Positions 1 through 14,535 of a stretch of 64,000 nt of DNA are shown here, in pieces (positions within the stretch are counted from its first letter, which is position 1; every line of letters begins with the position of its first letter). The stretch is from Vicugna pacos (lineage: Eukaryota; Chordata; Mammalia; Artiodactyla; Camelidae). The notes beneath the pieces are model-generated. The model saw nothing but the letters and a program-made list of their open reading frames with translations. It was not told the DNA's origin and made no database searches. Where the stretch lies: contig NC_132995.1 of NCBI RefSeq assembly GCF_048564905.1, positions 54,118,639-54,182,638 of the forward strand, in the 5' to 3' direction. A program made the translations under genes and the position numbers.

Positions 1-1580
1 CTCTTGATGTCTTTTTCCTTTTCCACAAGCATTCTTTCATTCTGGGCTTAATCCTCTTAGCCACTATTCTTTATCTGTTATGGTTATTTAATAAATATTT
101 GTAAATAAAAATAATTTGTAATTAAAAATATATCGATTGCATCCAGTCAAGTAACACTATGGTCAACTGCCTCCAGCTGCACACAGGAAGTGATGCTCAC
201 TCGTGGATGCCCACTGAATAGTGTTGGGAAAGCTCGGGAGGACATTCTGCTAACACGTCCAGAAATAATCATGAAGATTGGTGACCAAGGAGGAACCCAG
301 AGTGTATGAATAGGGAGTTGGTGGGGAGATGGTGAGGAGATGTGGGGATAGCATATCAGCACTGGGAGGGGCACTCAGAGCAGCAGCAAAGTCTGGAGAA
401 ACCTGAGAGGGTGTGTAGGCTCTCACGTTCCTTCCTTTTCTGGTTCCAAACCAGCTGTGATTTTCAGGCAGGTAGAACAGATACCCACAGGTATCCAGTT
501 TGGTAGCTAATGACTGTGAATATCTGCAGGAAGCTCTGCACAGAAGTGGTGGATTTCCTAGAGCTCCTTGTCCCTGCAGCATAGGAGGCTGAGGGCCCAA
601 GGCTGGGAACTGGCAGGAAGTAGCCCTTTCTAGACTGAGAATAGCTATGGAGGTTTTGGGCTGGTGGATCTGGGTAGCTCTGTTCTCTCCACTTTCTCTC
701 TTGGCTGCTCCAGTGGGTGATCAGTGTGGCCAGGGAAGAAAATGGCCTGAGACTGACCACACTTTGTGGCTTTTGATCACTCACCTCTGGAAACATGACT
801 CAGCTGAGCCTGAAGGCTTCGGTTTTCCTCCCTAAGGACTCTGTTCTCACTGTAGAGCTGAGGTGTGGACTCCAGGCCTGGACTGTAGAAGTTAGAGGTG
901 GATCCTGTCCCGAAAAGTGCAGGCAGACAAGTTACAACTTTGGGTCACAGAAGCTCTCAAAACTGCCCGTTCTGTCCCAACCCAGCAGAAACCCCTGAGG
1001 ACTGGAGTCCTGGGCCTAAAGCCTGGTGGGCCAAATGCCTGATTTTCCTGTGCCTCCTGTGGATGGGTTCTTCGCATGCATGATCCCATATCCTGGCCGT
1101 AGTTGTTCAGGAGGCTCTTTGCCCTAAATAGCTGGTGCTGGGGTGGTGGCAGGAGAAGGGTGTGTGGAACGGACAGTGTCCGAGTGTCAGCAGCCTGGGA
1201 GGAGGGTGTGTGGAGGAAGGCAGCCTTGGTAAGTGGCTGGGGCAGGACCCGGCAGACCTGGGTCTACCACTTGTCAGTCATAGGACAAGGGCCCAGAGAA
1301 GTCAGCAGGCAGCATATGAACAGATTAAGGATGGGATGAGAAGTCAGAGGATTCCTGGGATCAGACCTGGTTAGTTCTTCCATGAGGAAAGTTACTCTTT
1401 GAGCTCAGATACATCTACAAAGTGAGGAGAATAGAACTTGTCCCCTCCCCTTACTGATTGCAAAGAGCAAGTGGAGAAAAGCAAACCACCATGCTTTGAA
1501 ACCTGCAAACTCCCCCTAAGGCCTGACCTTCAGAAGTTCCCTAGTTACGACCAGAAGTAGAAGACCTGAGCCTCTCCTAC
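1..1580. other. PDE4DIP intron downstream of exon M
   Basis: No further myomegalin exon is readable on the minus strand. A weak MIR-like stretch lies near 1345-1440 (GGATTCCTGGGATCAGACCT onward). The rest is unremarkable single-copy sequence; open frames here look accidental. Confidence 0.6.
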
Positions 1581-1712
1581 CGCTTCCGCGGGCAGTGGAG
1601 CTGAGCCTGTGTTCCAGCTGCTCCCTCAGGCGGTCATTAATGCAGATGGACTCCTCCAGGCGCTGGCGCAGGTTCCGGATTTCACCCAGATGCTCCTCCA
1701 GCAGGTCAGCCC
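1581..1712 (-). CDS. PDE4DIP: PDE4DIP exon M (last one visible)
   Basis: This exon is 132 nt and encodes ADLLEEHLGEIRNLRQRLEE, SICINDRLREQLEHRL and SSTARGSG, a coiled-coil block conserved between myomegalin and CDK5RAP2. The acceptor is GGCTGCAG and the donor GTAGGA. The next expected segment (human STSNFYSQGLESIPQL) is not found in bases 1-1580, so the following exon lies beyond the left edge. Confidence 0.93.
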
Positions 1713-4700
1713 CTGCAGCCATCCCACCAGGACAGCAGGAGGTGGGAGATGGAGAATCCTGGTCACTAGTGGGGCCCACTTGGGAGATGGGCTCAGCCAG
1801 TGGTCTCTCAGCAAGATCCCTAAACATCACCATCCTCTCTCACAGGCACCCATGAGCTCAGGTGACTGTTTAAACAGTAAATTGGCTTCAAAAAACTGGA
1901 CAGCCTGGGGCTAGGCAAGCCCCACAGGCCCCTTCCCATGCAGGGGTACGTGTAACGGAGTTGTAAGGGTACGTGTACAGTTACTTGGTTAACTGGTAAG
2001 TGTAAGGGGTTTCACATGGTTTAGAAAAATAGCTGAAGGCTGTGGACATCAGTCTAGCACACGGAAAGGTGTGGCTGTTTCCTGAGTGCGACTTCGGGTG
2101 TTATAGAGAAGGCCTTACTCTACCCTAATACCTTTCCTCTTAGTGATTCTTGACTAAACATTCTTTAGCAAGGGACAAAGCCCTTCCTGCACCTGTAGAG
2201 AGAAGGCCTAAGGTAAAAGTTAGTACATCATGTAAACTCATCCTGTGTGGTTAGTGACTGACAGTCTGCTTCCCTTACATCACTTTGCACATGGAAGGAA
2301 TAAAGGAGCCTGGGCTGATATAGGGATCTGGAGTCTGACTATAGGGGAGGAATCAACACCCGCAAGGAAGGCTAAAAGATGCAACAAAAAGCAGGGGGAA
2401 AGGTGCCAATGACACACTACATCAACTGCCTCATTTTGCTTTGAATCCAGCCTCTTTCTGAAAATTACAGCTCTTCCTGTTGGAACTGGGCTGCATCCCA
2501 GCATTCACCTGTATAGCTCCACCTCTCCAGTTAGTGTGATGTCTCTGGCCCCTGACTGGGAGAGCTAGGAGTGAGAGGGAGAGTTTAAATGGGTTTGTAC
2601 ACAGGATATACATATGGGGGGGGGGGAGCTGTGTAGAAACAGCCTCGCTTCTGTAACAACTCCTGACTGACGGAAGAATGTTCTGTGAATGTTGGTGTCT
2701 GGCATTGTGGAAGGACGGAAAGGGAATCAGGATGGAGGGAGAGAGAAGGACATGAATGTGAGTGCACAGAGGTAGCCCCTGACTTTCCCAAACCCCTGCA
2801 GAGCACCGAGGTCCTGGGCCGGGAAGATGATGGATGTACTTAGAAAGGACTAAGTACTGATGAGGTGCTTTCATTTTATCCCCACTGTGAACCAGGGCCT
2901 AGAGGAGAAGGGAAAGCAGCCCTGCCCAGGCAGGAAAGAAGTGGATTCTAAATGAGATTTCGTCTCACAGACTGATCTGCTCGGCTTTGTGCTTTACCTG
3001 TGGGTTTGGAGTTAAGCTGGTACATGGATGATCCTGAGGATAGATCCCCAGATATGCTCCCTTTCTGAGGCCTCATCATGTCCCACTGGCCACTACTGCC
3101 CAGGTACCCAGGCTCCGGGATTCTGCTCGGGTCTACGGTGCCCCTTGGAGGAGAGTGGGGCCCGGCACGGTTGAGGTATTGGGAAGAGCTGGCTTCTAGA
3201 TGGTTGCTCTGCAGTGTGGCTGGGCAAGCAAGATGAAGAGTGTTGACACCTGGGCAGAAAGAAACATGAGTGAGAAGCAGAGTATCAGAAAAGAAGCTTC
3301 GGCAAGGAAGTGTGTGATTGCTGAGAGCAGACACTAGAGGGGACACGTGGGCTATCAGAGATCCCAGTCCACTGCGGAATACCAGTTGGATGAGGACTCA
3401 CACACTAGAGGCTCTTTCACCCCTTATATTTACTATCGTGAGACGCCAAGATGTAGAGGAAGAATAAAGGATGGGAAAGTCACCAGTGTACACAGAGGAA
3501 GAGTCCAGTGGCCCTACTCCTGGCTCCCTCTGTAGTTCCTCAGGATAGAGTCTAGGAGGTTCCAGAAGTAGAACTCATTGGCAAAGTCAGGGGTCAAAAG
3601 TGCGTTGGGGTATAGCACTGAGCACTCCTGTGAACAGGAATATTTGTTTCCCTATTATTACTTGCCTTTCCCAAAAGCTAACCAGCCAGTTTTTCCATTC
3701 CTCCATTTTTCCATTTGGGGTTTGCCAGAGAAGAAAGGGGGCGTGACTCCAGCTAGACGTGGTGGCCTCAGTTCCTGCAGACTGATGAGCTCTCTGCTGA
3801 GGCTGGGGGAGGTTCTGCTTAAGGCAAGTGGTGACTTGGATCTTATGCAGCATGATTCAAGGATGCAGGATGTCATCTCTCCTGTCTGAAGGGTCTTTAA
3901 ACACCCTTCCGTGGAAGGAGGTGGGACCTTTCATTTCATAGGCTGCTGCTTTCATAGATCTTTGAAATCATGGGCCTGCCCCAGCATCCCTGCTTCTGTG
4001 TGAAAAGAAGCCTGGCTTGGTGGAGGGAGGGAGAGAGGTGGACAGGGCTGTAGCTTAGGATATTCACATTCAGAAGACTGTTTTCTTCCAGGGATTATCC
4101 ACATGGGCAGCGGAGTAGATGGGTAGCCCCTCTTAAGAAATAGGACTGAGGTCGTTTCCTCCAACTAAGCCAGATCCTACTGAGGGGTCAATGCAACTGG
4201 CAGTTGCCAATTTTGATCCTCATTTATAGCTATTTCTCAAACTTGGCTACATACTGGAATCACCTGAGACAATGTAAAAGCATGTATTAACGCCTGGACC
4301 TCCAGAGATTATGCTTTCACTGGGATGGGGTACAGCTTTGGCACTGGATGTTTTCAAATCAGCCCAGCTGATTCCAATAGGCAGAAAAGTTTCAGAAGTA
4401 ATGTCATGGGTCTCTCATTCTCTGGTTTGCAAAATACTAGATATTTATTAGGATCATTGGAAATGAAGGTGGGGCATGAACAATGTAAGCATCTAAATTA
4501 TAGTCAGGAATTAAAAAGAGATGTCACTTCCTACCTCTTTCACATCTCCTTCAACCCCGGCCGCACACAAGGCAAAGGGAGAAATCAGTAGTTGTCAAGA
4601 GTCAGCTTGCTTTCTCACCAGGTCTGTCAGTAACAGTGATCAGTATCCTCAGGTTCCAGCCTCCCCAGCCACACAATACAGCTCACACTCCTGAAACCAT

Positions 4701-7700
4701 GCAAAGACGCCAGACAGACTCTTGCACAAGTAGATTTTGGCCCCACGGTGACAAGAAGCCGCCATGCGCAACTGTCCACATGGAAGCTTGGTTTAAAGCA
4801 AAGGTGGAGCACTGGTAAGTGATGGCCCTTGGAAAGGACTGTGTTTCCAGAGGCAAAAGGAAGGGCTACAACCTTTCCAATGCGGGAACCATCGGAACTC
4901 TGGTCAGTGGCACAGACTGGATATGACTCTAACCCACATCAGCAGACCCCTCTTCATGCTCAGTACTCTCCTTCCATCTTTCCTTCTTACCCAACACAAA
5001 TTGACAATGTGGAAAGATGAAGGAAAAGGCGGCAAGGAAAAGAAATCTAGAGAACACTCTTGCCCTTTTGGCAGGGGACAAACTTGTTATCCATTGATTG
5101 TTGGTTCCAGGGCTGCTGTAGTAGCAAGTTCTAGGTCAGAGAGAGCAGTACCTTCCTCTTATCTCTGAAGAGGGAGAGAAAAGACTGATACAAGTAGCCT
5201 CCAGAGTTGTTCAGCTGAGTTCCCAGCTCCATGTCTGAGCAGGATGGTATCAACAGCATTCTAAGCAGAAAAGACTAACTAGAAACAACATGGAACTGGG
5301 AGCAGAAGACCTGGGGTAGAGCCCATTTCTCCCACTTACTAGTGACCTTGAACAAGTAATCACCTCCATGAGCCTTAGTTCCCTGCTCTGGTTCTGTCAC
5401 ACAAGGTAAGAGCAGGTTCACATTGCTAGGTAAGCCTAGATTGCTGTACCTGTGTGACACTGAAGCAGGCCTCCTCACTGCCTGCAGAAAAGATGTTCCA
5501 ACTGTCCTCAAAATGGTCTCAGTCTAGCTGGTTCTGGAAATCAAACCAGTGCCAGAGTAGACAGTGTATCTATTTTCAGGGCTGACAAATCAGCTGGTCC
5601 AAATGACTTTTGGGGCTTCATGTTCACAGGTTCTCAGCTGTGGTCTTCAGTCACTGGACACTCTCTGTGTGGTGACCCTACCATCAATCTCTGCCTCACT
5701 CAAGTTTCTTCATAGGCGCAAAGTGTGGTTTTAGATTAATTTCAAACCACTCTCTGGTTTTTTAATCACTACTGGAGTGCAAATTCATAATGTGAAGCGC
5801 TTTCCTTAATTTTTAAGCTACAAGTCATCACATACAAAATTTTTTACAATGAGGCATCCAGCCCATATGTACAAGAAACCTTTCTCTAAAAGGTGACTGC
5901 ACACAGTCTATAAATTCTGTGATTTCATAATATCAACTATGTCTGAGAGTGGACAGAATTCACAATCAGACATCACAGCCTCTGCTTCTGCTTCTAGCTG
6001 CTCCTGTGTCACCTGCACAGAAGCAGAAATGAACTTTGTGCAATGGGAAGAGGACTTTTGTCACCCCTTCAGAATCCCTCTTCCACCATCGCTCCCAACC
6101 TGATGATGTCAGGATTTGAACGTGATCAAAAGCATTTCACAGTAGGAAGATACAACAGATGTAGAAAGGATCCCATTGAATGTGGCCATCTTTTTCTGGT
6201 CACTTCATCCTGCATAGGCAAGGCACCAAATCTCTCTCCCATGCCCTTCCAGCAAACACGTCACCAGTGTGTCAGGACTTGAGCATATCTGGTGGAAGTT
6301 ACCCCACACTGACAGCAGTGGGGGAACACCAGGTGTTGGGCCTAATGAACATATATACCTCTTCACGAATAAGACATGCACACGCACGAGAAAGGTTAAC
6401 AGTAAATACATTTCCAAAACCAGCAAGCACAGCTCTCCCTCAATCGACCACTGATAACATGTACCCCTAAGCTATTTTTTAAAACTGCCATCCAGCCAAA
6501 GCCATGCAGAGAAATACAGTGTAGGCCCATCAGTTGCAAGCACACAAATGCAGCAGGAAGTGCTCACTTTCTCCCAACTGCTTCTGCAGCATCTGCAGCT
6601 CCTGCTGAGCCTCGGCCAAGGAGACCACGGGTGTCTCACAGCAGCCAAGGAGGGGAGGGCCAGCAGAGCTGAAAGGCAGGAAGCTGGGTGGAGCTGAGGG
6701 CAGTGGTGCCTGGGGAAGGCTAACCAGCGTGGGTATGGATTGAAAATGAAGGCCTACAAACAGAAAGTTAGGGAGAAATGAGACACATCATTAGAGAGGA
6801 AGGGAGAGAAAAGAATGGGTGAAAAATTGAGAAAGTGGAAGTATTCCTTCACCAGATGTCTGCTTGGGGAGTGTCTATCACTCGATGTTGTGATGACTGA
6901 GATGGCCAAGGGGGAAGCACTGCTACCCAAGGGGCTTGCCCGGCTGACCCGCTCCTCCTACTCCCCTGCCAGGGCTCTCCTGCACACATATTCCACGCTC
7001 ATCTTGAAAGCACTTCACTACAGAAAGCAAGGTGGCATTACCGTAACAGAGGCAGCCTTGAGAGCCCCATCCTAGCCATCTGGGCACGGACAAGTCAGGG
7101 TGGCTGTGCCTGAATGCTCTCAAGGGCCCCTGGCTGCTGTTCCCAGCACGTGCCAGTCCTTGCCCCTGTCACAAGACTCTCCCTACAGCTAGAACTCCTC
7201 TTCTGAAAGCAACAGGACTCACCCTGAGGAGGGCAGGACTAGACTAAGATAGTGGGGAAATTGCATTACGAATGCATGTGATTCAAGACGGATGGAAACG
7301 AACTTCAGAATCACAAATCAATGTGTTCATCTACCAAAGGAAAAAGAAAGGTCTTGGCAAAGTGACTGACCCAATGGATTACAAATCTGTCTGGGCATTC
7401 AAATAACTTACGGAAAATTCTTAATATATGCAGATTCTCCGGGTCCTAATGCAGACCTACTCAATCATAAACTCTGAGAGCAGGGCTTGGAAATTTGATG
7501 AACAATATTCTTCACAGGTGATCATTATGCAGCCCATCTATAGACAGGCTTTCAGGAACCCTGGGAAGTTCTGATGTCTGAATCTGTCTACTCTTTCCTA
7601 AAAACAGTTGCAGGGCAGGTAGCAGAGGGAGGGAGGGAGCAGAAACCAAGACAGACCTGTGGAGTCTGTCTCACTTGGAAAACAAGTGAGATTATATTCT

Positions 7701-10700
7701 GAAAAATAATCCTTGCCCCAGGATGCTGGCCCGGTATCAGAGCCGTACTGCAAAGACTGAATTACCAAGTGAAACAGCCCAGGCATCTTTCAGGGAGGCA
7801 TTCTGATTTTAGAACTCTTGACTCTCTGCTCTTTTGGACCCCAGACATTTACACAGGTGTCTACAGTGCTAGACAAATAGCCTTCCCCCATGATTTCCTA
7901 CTGCAGCTGCTGCCCACTCTGGCCCGGAAACTTTGAGCCCAGGCTCAGGAAGAGTTGGACATGTTCTTTTTCTTAAGATTTTGGTTGACTTGTCTACAAG
8001 AGAGACGAGGGCATCATAAAGAAAGTACTACTCTTCTGGGGGCACTGTACGAGTCTGTACAAGTCTGTACGAGTCTGACCTCACCACAACCACACTGGCG
8101 AGCCTGCCAGTCTTGCTGGGGAGCAAGAGGTGAGGCCAAGGCCTTTTCCCTGCCGTCACTGCTGTGGAGCTGTGGTTGGACAGTGCACCCCTGGCAACTA
8201 AGCTGAGGCAGATAAGTGAAATGTACCCCTCTAACTGGTCCAGGATACACAGCGTGTACATATCAAGGACTGCAAACCCATTGCTAAACCCATGAATGAT
8301 AAAATAATAGGAACAGTATCTTGTCTGAAGATACTGAAGCATCTCCAGCTATGAAGCAGCCCCACCTGCCACAGAGAGGCCCCTGCAGATAAAATGGGCA
8401 ACACGTGTAGGCAAGCAACAGTTGTGAATTTCTTTTTGTTCATTGGCTACAGTAATCCTGGGAGAAACATTTTGCCTCTTTGCTCCCCAGAGTGAAAGGA
8501 GAAAATGAAGTGAAGATGCTTATTTTAAAATGACTAGCCAACTACTGATCAAAATTGGTATGCAGATCGAAGTCTGCTGTGGATTACATATTCTTCTAAA
8601 ATATTTGAAACAAAGAGTAATCAGACACAATTAGAGATTCAGATGGTCTCCTGTTTTTGTCCAGGATCTGATGCATATAAGCCCCAAATGATGCTGTTTT
8701 TTGTCCCTGAAGAAAAGTCAAACAGGCACCTGGGGGAGGAAATGAAGCCCCTGCCCCATTGGCTGTTGCATACCTGGATGGGCCTGGCTGGCCTCCTGGG
8801 GGGGTTTCTGGGGAGCTGGCAAGCTGATGGGATTGCTGCTGGGTTCGGCCTTAACCCCCTGAGATGCACTGGTTGCTGATGGTTTAGAAGACAGTACAGC
8901 AGAATGACTTGAATGATGGATGGAATCTACAAAACCCACGAATGAAAGAATATGTTTGGTGTTCTACAAAGAACTGGAATCTGGCCTTATATTTAACCAG
9001 GGGTACCTGGGCAGAGCCTTGCTTTCAGGGAAAGCACCAAGCACAAGCACAAGCACTGTGAGCAGGGTTCATCCCTTGCTTGCACAGAGGAAAGCCACCT
9101 TAGAGGAGATAGTGGGGCTCAGAGGCTGATACCATGAAAATGGCACCTCCAAAAAAACCAGGCAGGTCCAGCAGCATCTGTGGATACCCACAGATACTCA
9201 GGGGTTCAGGAACTGCAGCGAGCGGGAGGGATAACATACTCCATCTCAAGGAAGGAGGTCAGTCAGATGATTGTGTGCTCATGAGGCAGTGGGGAAGGAA
9301 GGTCTCTGTGATGTTCTCACTCTCCCCACTGTGGCTCCCCTGGGTGCAACGGCATACACGTGCTAGTGGAGACCCAGTGACCGGGGTAACTTGTAGAGTC
9401 AGGAGCAAAGCAAAGATCCTGACCCAGTGGGGCCTGTGCTTGGCACGGCTCAGCCTGATACACACTAAGGTGCATCTACAAGGCCTGGATGTGGAGGTCT
9501 CCTCTCAGCCTACATAAAGGTGGTGCCACTCAGAAAGTGGAGGCTACCTGAGTGACCAGGTGAAGCTTTCTTCTCTTCATAGTGTGTATACTCGCTGGCT
9601 ATGTCCATGTCAGAGCAAGCTTCCAGCTCATCAGACAGGAAGGAGGAGCTGCTGGGAGAGCGGTGGGAGTCAGACAAGGCGCGGCTGCTGGAGGGCGTTA
9701 GGGACCGGGCATCTAGCTTGGCCTGCAGGACTTCAATCACTTTCTCCTTCTCCTGTAGCTCCCTGCTGAGCCTAGTGAGGTGAAGGAGGACAACAGGTGA
9801 AACCAAAGTCACTGGACCAGCTAGTCCTGAATAGGGCACTTGGGAAAAGCCACCTAAGTCAAGAGACCATTCCTGCAGAGTAAATGAAATAACCCATCTC
9901 TGACAGGGAGCGGAGAGTGCACCGGCCACACGATACACTGAGGACTAGCGGAGCTCAGCCAGCCCTCTAAGGCACTGCTCCTAAAAGTGTGGGCCCCAGT
10001 ACAGCTGGTGTCTGAGAATTGTTGGTTCCCAGTCCCCAACAAGGTAAGTACAGAAATGGAAGGTAAGCACTGAGAAGTACATAGCAGTGTGGCATTCCCA
10101 CAATATCCAAGAACACGATACGTAGAATCATCTGGTTGATTGAGGTACAGACCATGTGTGTGTCTGTGATGGATCAGAAATGAAAACAAAAATAAAACAC
10201 TCTGTCCTTTACTGCAGATATTTTGAGAAGCACTAGGTGGTCTAAAGCACGCTCATGACAGAGGGGCTTGAACTAGTGACCACAAAGGATTATAAGCCCG
10301 TATTTTATTGCACGTTATAAGATGATATGCAGTGACTCACTGAAAACTGGCTGCTAAGGCATGGTAGCCTCCTGGGATCTGCAACGTGTAGGCCTTTTTC
10401 ACTAGGAACTGTAATATGATTATTTTTTTTTCCCAAGGAAATTGGGAGGCCATTAACTAGCTGCCAACTCAAGTGGAGGTAAGTCAACTTGGCAAAAAGA
10501 GCACCCTCGGTCCTTGAACACACAGGGAGGAAACAGAGGAGATCCTTGGGGGTGTCAAGGACCCTTGAAAGCTGGTTTGTTTACTAGACTGACCCTAGGT
10601 TACTGAGCCTGGAGAATAAATATACACACAGAAATCAACAGAATTGTATCAAAAGAGAGTAAAGAATTAGGCTAAAAGACAACAGTAAGGTGTTCCACGA

Positions 10701-13700
10701 ATAAATGAATTCATTACAATCAGTATTCGTTTTTGCCCCCTGATTTGTGAAGTTGCATTCACCCTTCCCCCTTGGACCTTGTTCCTGAGTCCTTTACCAG
10801 ATCCTATTTGAATTACCTCAGGGCCAGTGGCTCAAGTGCAGCTTGCTCTTTCTCACATTTATGATCCTCTGCAAAACAAATTGAGAAAGAAACAGTAAGA
10901 AATTAAACAGGTGTCCCTTCACACATTGTAAGTGTAGGAGCCTGTTTGGGTGTAGAATAGTGACTGCTCTTTGTGGGTCCAGGATATGTAGGAGAATTAC
11001 TCTGGGAGACCTCAGATTGCATCTCTAGAGACATACAAACTCTCCTGAGCTCACCAGGCAGACCCTCCCTGACCTGGCGATCACCATCACGACTTCCTCT
11101 GCCCTAAATCAATGCAAAAGAATAGTTTAAAAGGTACTTGGCCAGCTTCCCTCCGGAACATCCCAGGGTCCAAGCCTGCCACAGACTGCCTCCCAGATGT
11201 ATGGCTCTGTGTCCCATCGTGGCTTTCAGGTAGAACCCACTCTTACTCTGAAGAGATGACAAACAGCCCTGTCCCACCTCTGCACCTGCCACCAGGACGT
11301 GGGATGGTTGGTCCCCAAGACTGATCCTGCTCTGTTCCCTCAGGTGCTCTCAGGAAATTCTAAGTAAAAGACTTCAATAACTACCAATATTCCTAGCCCT
11401 CGTGCTATGGCATTCAGTGCCCAAACCACGTTCAAAAGGGCTTGGTGATTTATCCATATTTCAATTATATTCACGTATGATTCCACGCAATAAATGGAGA
11501 AACAGAGATGCCAAAAGGGTAAGTCATTTGCCCAAAGCAACTTAATGGCGGCATCCAAGCTAGAGCTTGGGTCTTGCAATTCTCAGTTCACAGCTCTTTG
11601 TACTATAATGATGTCCTCCAACCTCTTCTCCCTTTCACCCCATTAGCACTGGATGAACAAGGCCTCCTTCCCTAAAGGGTCACATCCATAAATGATGACG
11701 ATTTTAGAGTTGTAATCATGGCCTCCAACCTCAGGGCTTCCCACTGGCCAGTCCTGATCCTGTCCTGGTCCCCAGGAAATGAAGTGGAAGCAGGACCTGG
11801 GGTAAAAGGCTGTGGTGGAGGTGTGGCCCGGGTCTGGCAGTGATGAGAGTGTCCCTAAGCCCTGTGGCCAACTTACTGGTGCTGAGTTTGCTGGTGAGCC
11901 TCTCTGTCAGCTGGCTTCCCTGGGCCAGTTGCTCCCGGAAGCTCTGCCCCAGGTAGTAGTCAATGTCATTGCTCCTTAGGAGGTCCTCAAAAGATTTTAC
12001 TGTATCTTTCGAATGCTGGGTGAGAAGATAACAGATACCTCTCCCTTCTCGGATTTTCTGGCGTAGGTAGGATAGTTCTCGGGCCTGATCCTGAATCAAG
12101 GAATCATATTTCCTAATGCGGGAAAGAGGAAGAAAGGAAAAGCGTAACAATTAAATGATGGGCTTCTGTAGAGATTTCTGTGAGAACATCTCTATGAGTT
12201 CCTCAGGTTAAGCTACTTCTGGCACATAAACTGAAGGAGATATTTAAGAGTAAATTCTTTTCTGACAAACTGCTGCATCAAACACCTTGTTATGTCACTG
12301 TCCTTCCACTGTCTTCTGTATGTTAGTTAAGTGTCCAAAAATGAAAAGTACGTTCTGTGAGGGTAAATACAGTATCATATTTTACCCCCCTTATAGCACC
12401 AATAGAGTGTAGACTCACAGTTGATACTCAATAAATGTTAAATATACTCACTGAGTAGAGACTCAATCAATACTAAAAATCCGAATAGGTCCGTTCATGT
12501 CTTCTGTTTCAAAGACCATCTATATTATGGCAGGCTGTATTTTGCAAAGAGGGCCATTGCTCAAGCTCCCTCCCACATGCTCGTCTGCAGTGTGGCTTTG
12601 CCCTCTTTCATCATCAGGGAGAAGTTACTCTCTACCTCCTTAAACCTGGGTGGGCCCTGTGGCCACTTGGACCAAGATAATACAGCAGAAGTGACACTGT
12701 GCCACGTCTAGGATTCGCTCTTAATTAGCCTGGCAACTTCCACTTCCTGACCCTGGAAAGCCAGTTGTCGTGTTGAAGTGAAATTACCCTGAGCCCACCA
12801 CACTGTGAGAGGCCCTGGAAGACAAGAAGCCACACTGAGAAAGAGAGAAGCCAAGGAGCACCCTGTCACCTGCACATGAATGAAGAAGTAGTGTCCAGCC
12901 AGACATTTCAGATGACTGCAGCCCCACCGCCCTCTGATGGCAGCTATTTGAGACCCCCCTAAGTGAGTGCTACCCCACTAAGCCCCGTGAATCCACATAA
13001 ATTATTGTGTGAAACCACTAAGCTTTGGGGTAGTTTATTTCTCAGCATAGATAACCCGGACAGATACTGAGATGAATGTCTACCCAGTGTTTTTCAACAC
13101 AAAGTATCAATAACAATAATAGTTGTGGGAAATAGTGCTGAGAGCTTTAAAATATGCTAGGCATTATTACAAGCACTTGTATTAATTCATGTAAACCTAG
13201 TAACTACCCTTTGAGATAGGTTCTCTTATGATCCTCATTTAGTAGGTAAAGAAACAGGCTCAGAAAGACTAAAGTAGTTTGCACAGCCAGTAAGTACCAG
13301 AGCTAGGACTCAAACCCAGGGAGTCCGACTCCAGCCTTCCTACTGATATATGCCATCACTTTACTAATGCAGTCCTAGGAGGAAATCCCAGGGACCTGCT
13401 GTCTCCCAGCAGGGGCCACGTGTCCCTTCTTCAGACCTCGGGCTACCATTTAAATAAGCGCTCTTCTGATTGTCCCAGTGGGTCTACCTGCCTGGGCTAC
13501 TCTCTTTCAGACAAAAACTTGGACAGCTTCAGTCGAGTGAAGTTCCAAAGAGTGCCCTCCTTACCCAGGCCACGAGGCTGATCTCAGCTCCTCGGCCAGC
13601 TTCCCTTCCGTTCCAGTTTTCGGGAGCTGGGCTTCCAGCTGGGACACCCGCTGGATCAGACTCTCCAGATCTTTTTTAGCCTGAAGCCCTGGGGGATAGA

Positions 13701-14488
13701 AAGCCCCAGTGCCATCAGACAGCCACCCCTCATCTTCATCAGTGACACTGTGAGGCGAAGATCCCTGGAGGGTGCCAAGCGCCTTCAGCTTTCGGGGTCT
13801 CTCCAGACTAGATGAATAATCGCTTGTGACTGACAGGGACCGGACCCGGCTCTTGAGGTTCTGAATGACCTTATTGGCGTTCTGCAGCTGGGCTTTCAGA
13901 TCTTTGATGTCCTTACGTAGGACAGAGATGTCTTCTGATTTCCCGTATGCCTGGAGCTCCTCCTGCTTCCCTAGCTGGCTCTCCAGAGGCTTCCTCCTGG
14001 GGGGGCTGGCCAGCGTCGAGCCCAAGGGTCCCTGCTCAGAGCACAGCCCCTCCATTAGGACTGTCTCCCCGAGGCTGTCGTGCTCCTCACATTCTGAGAA
14101 AAGACAAAGACATCCTCCTGGATAAAGCCGGGAAGGCTGCTGTAGCCACTCCCTTGAAGGGGAGGCAGGTTTGATCACGAGGACAATAATGACTAGAGCA
14201 AAAGTTGAAGCAGCACTTTATTCAGCCCTGGCACTGTGCTAGCATTCAGACACCCAGTTATTCCCTGCCCTCCCATGCGCCCTGCAGGTCAGGCGTGGTC
14301 CCCTTCTATTGTACTCAGTGTTTTTCCCCTTGATTTCAACTTGGTGGGTGTCCCTACAGTCATAGGGCTTTTATAATAGAAAAACAAATTTTTTAAACTC
14401 AACGGTTTACATATTCCTCAGAGCTCATCTGGTCTTTTCATTAATAAATAGGCCTTAGCATTTTTCTACAATAATCAGTTGGATAGAA

Positions 14489-14535
<47 letters not shown>

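Larger units (their letters stand above)
3250..6567. other. PDE4DIP intron K-L
   Basis: Intron of 3.3 kb. It contains a MER5A-like DNA transposon and a MIR, listed separately. Several open frames occur on both strands, but none has splice sites or a recognisable product. Confidence 0.6.
6754..8773. other. PDE4DIP intron J-K
   Basis: Intron of 2.0 kb with a MER5A-like remnant and a 10 bp tandem repeat, both listed separately. Nothing else was recognised. Confidence 0.6.
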
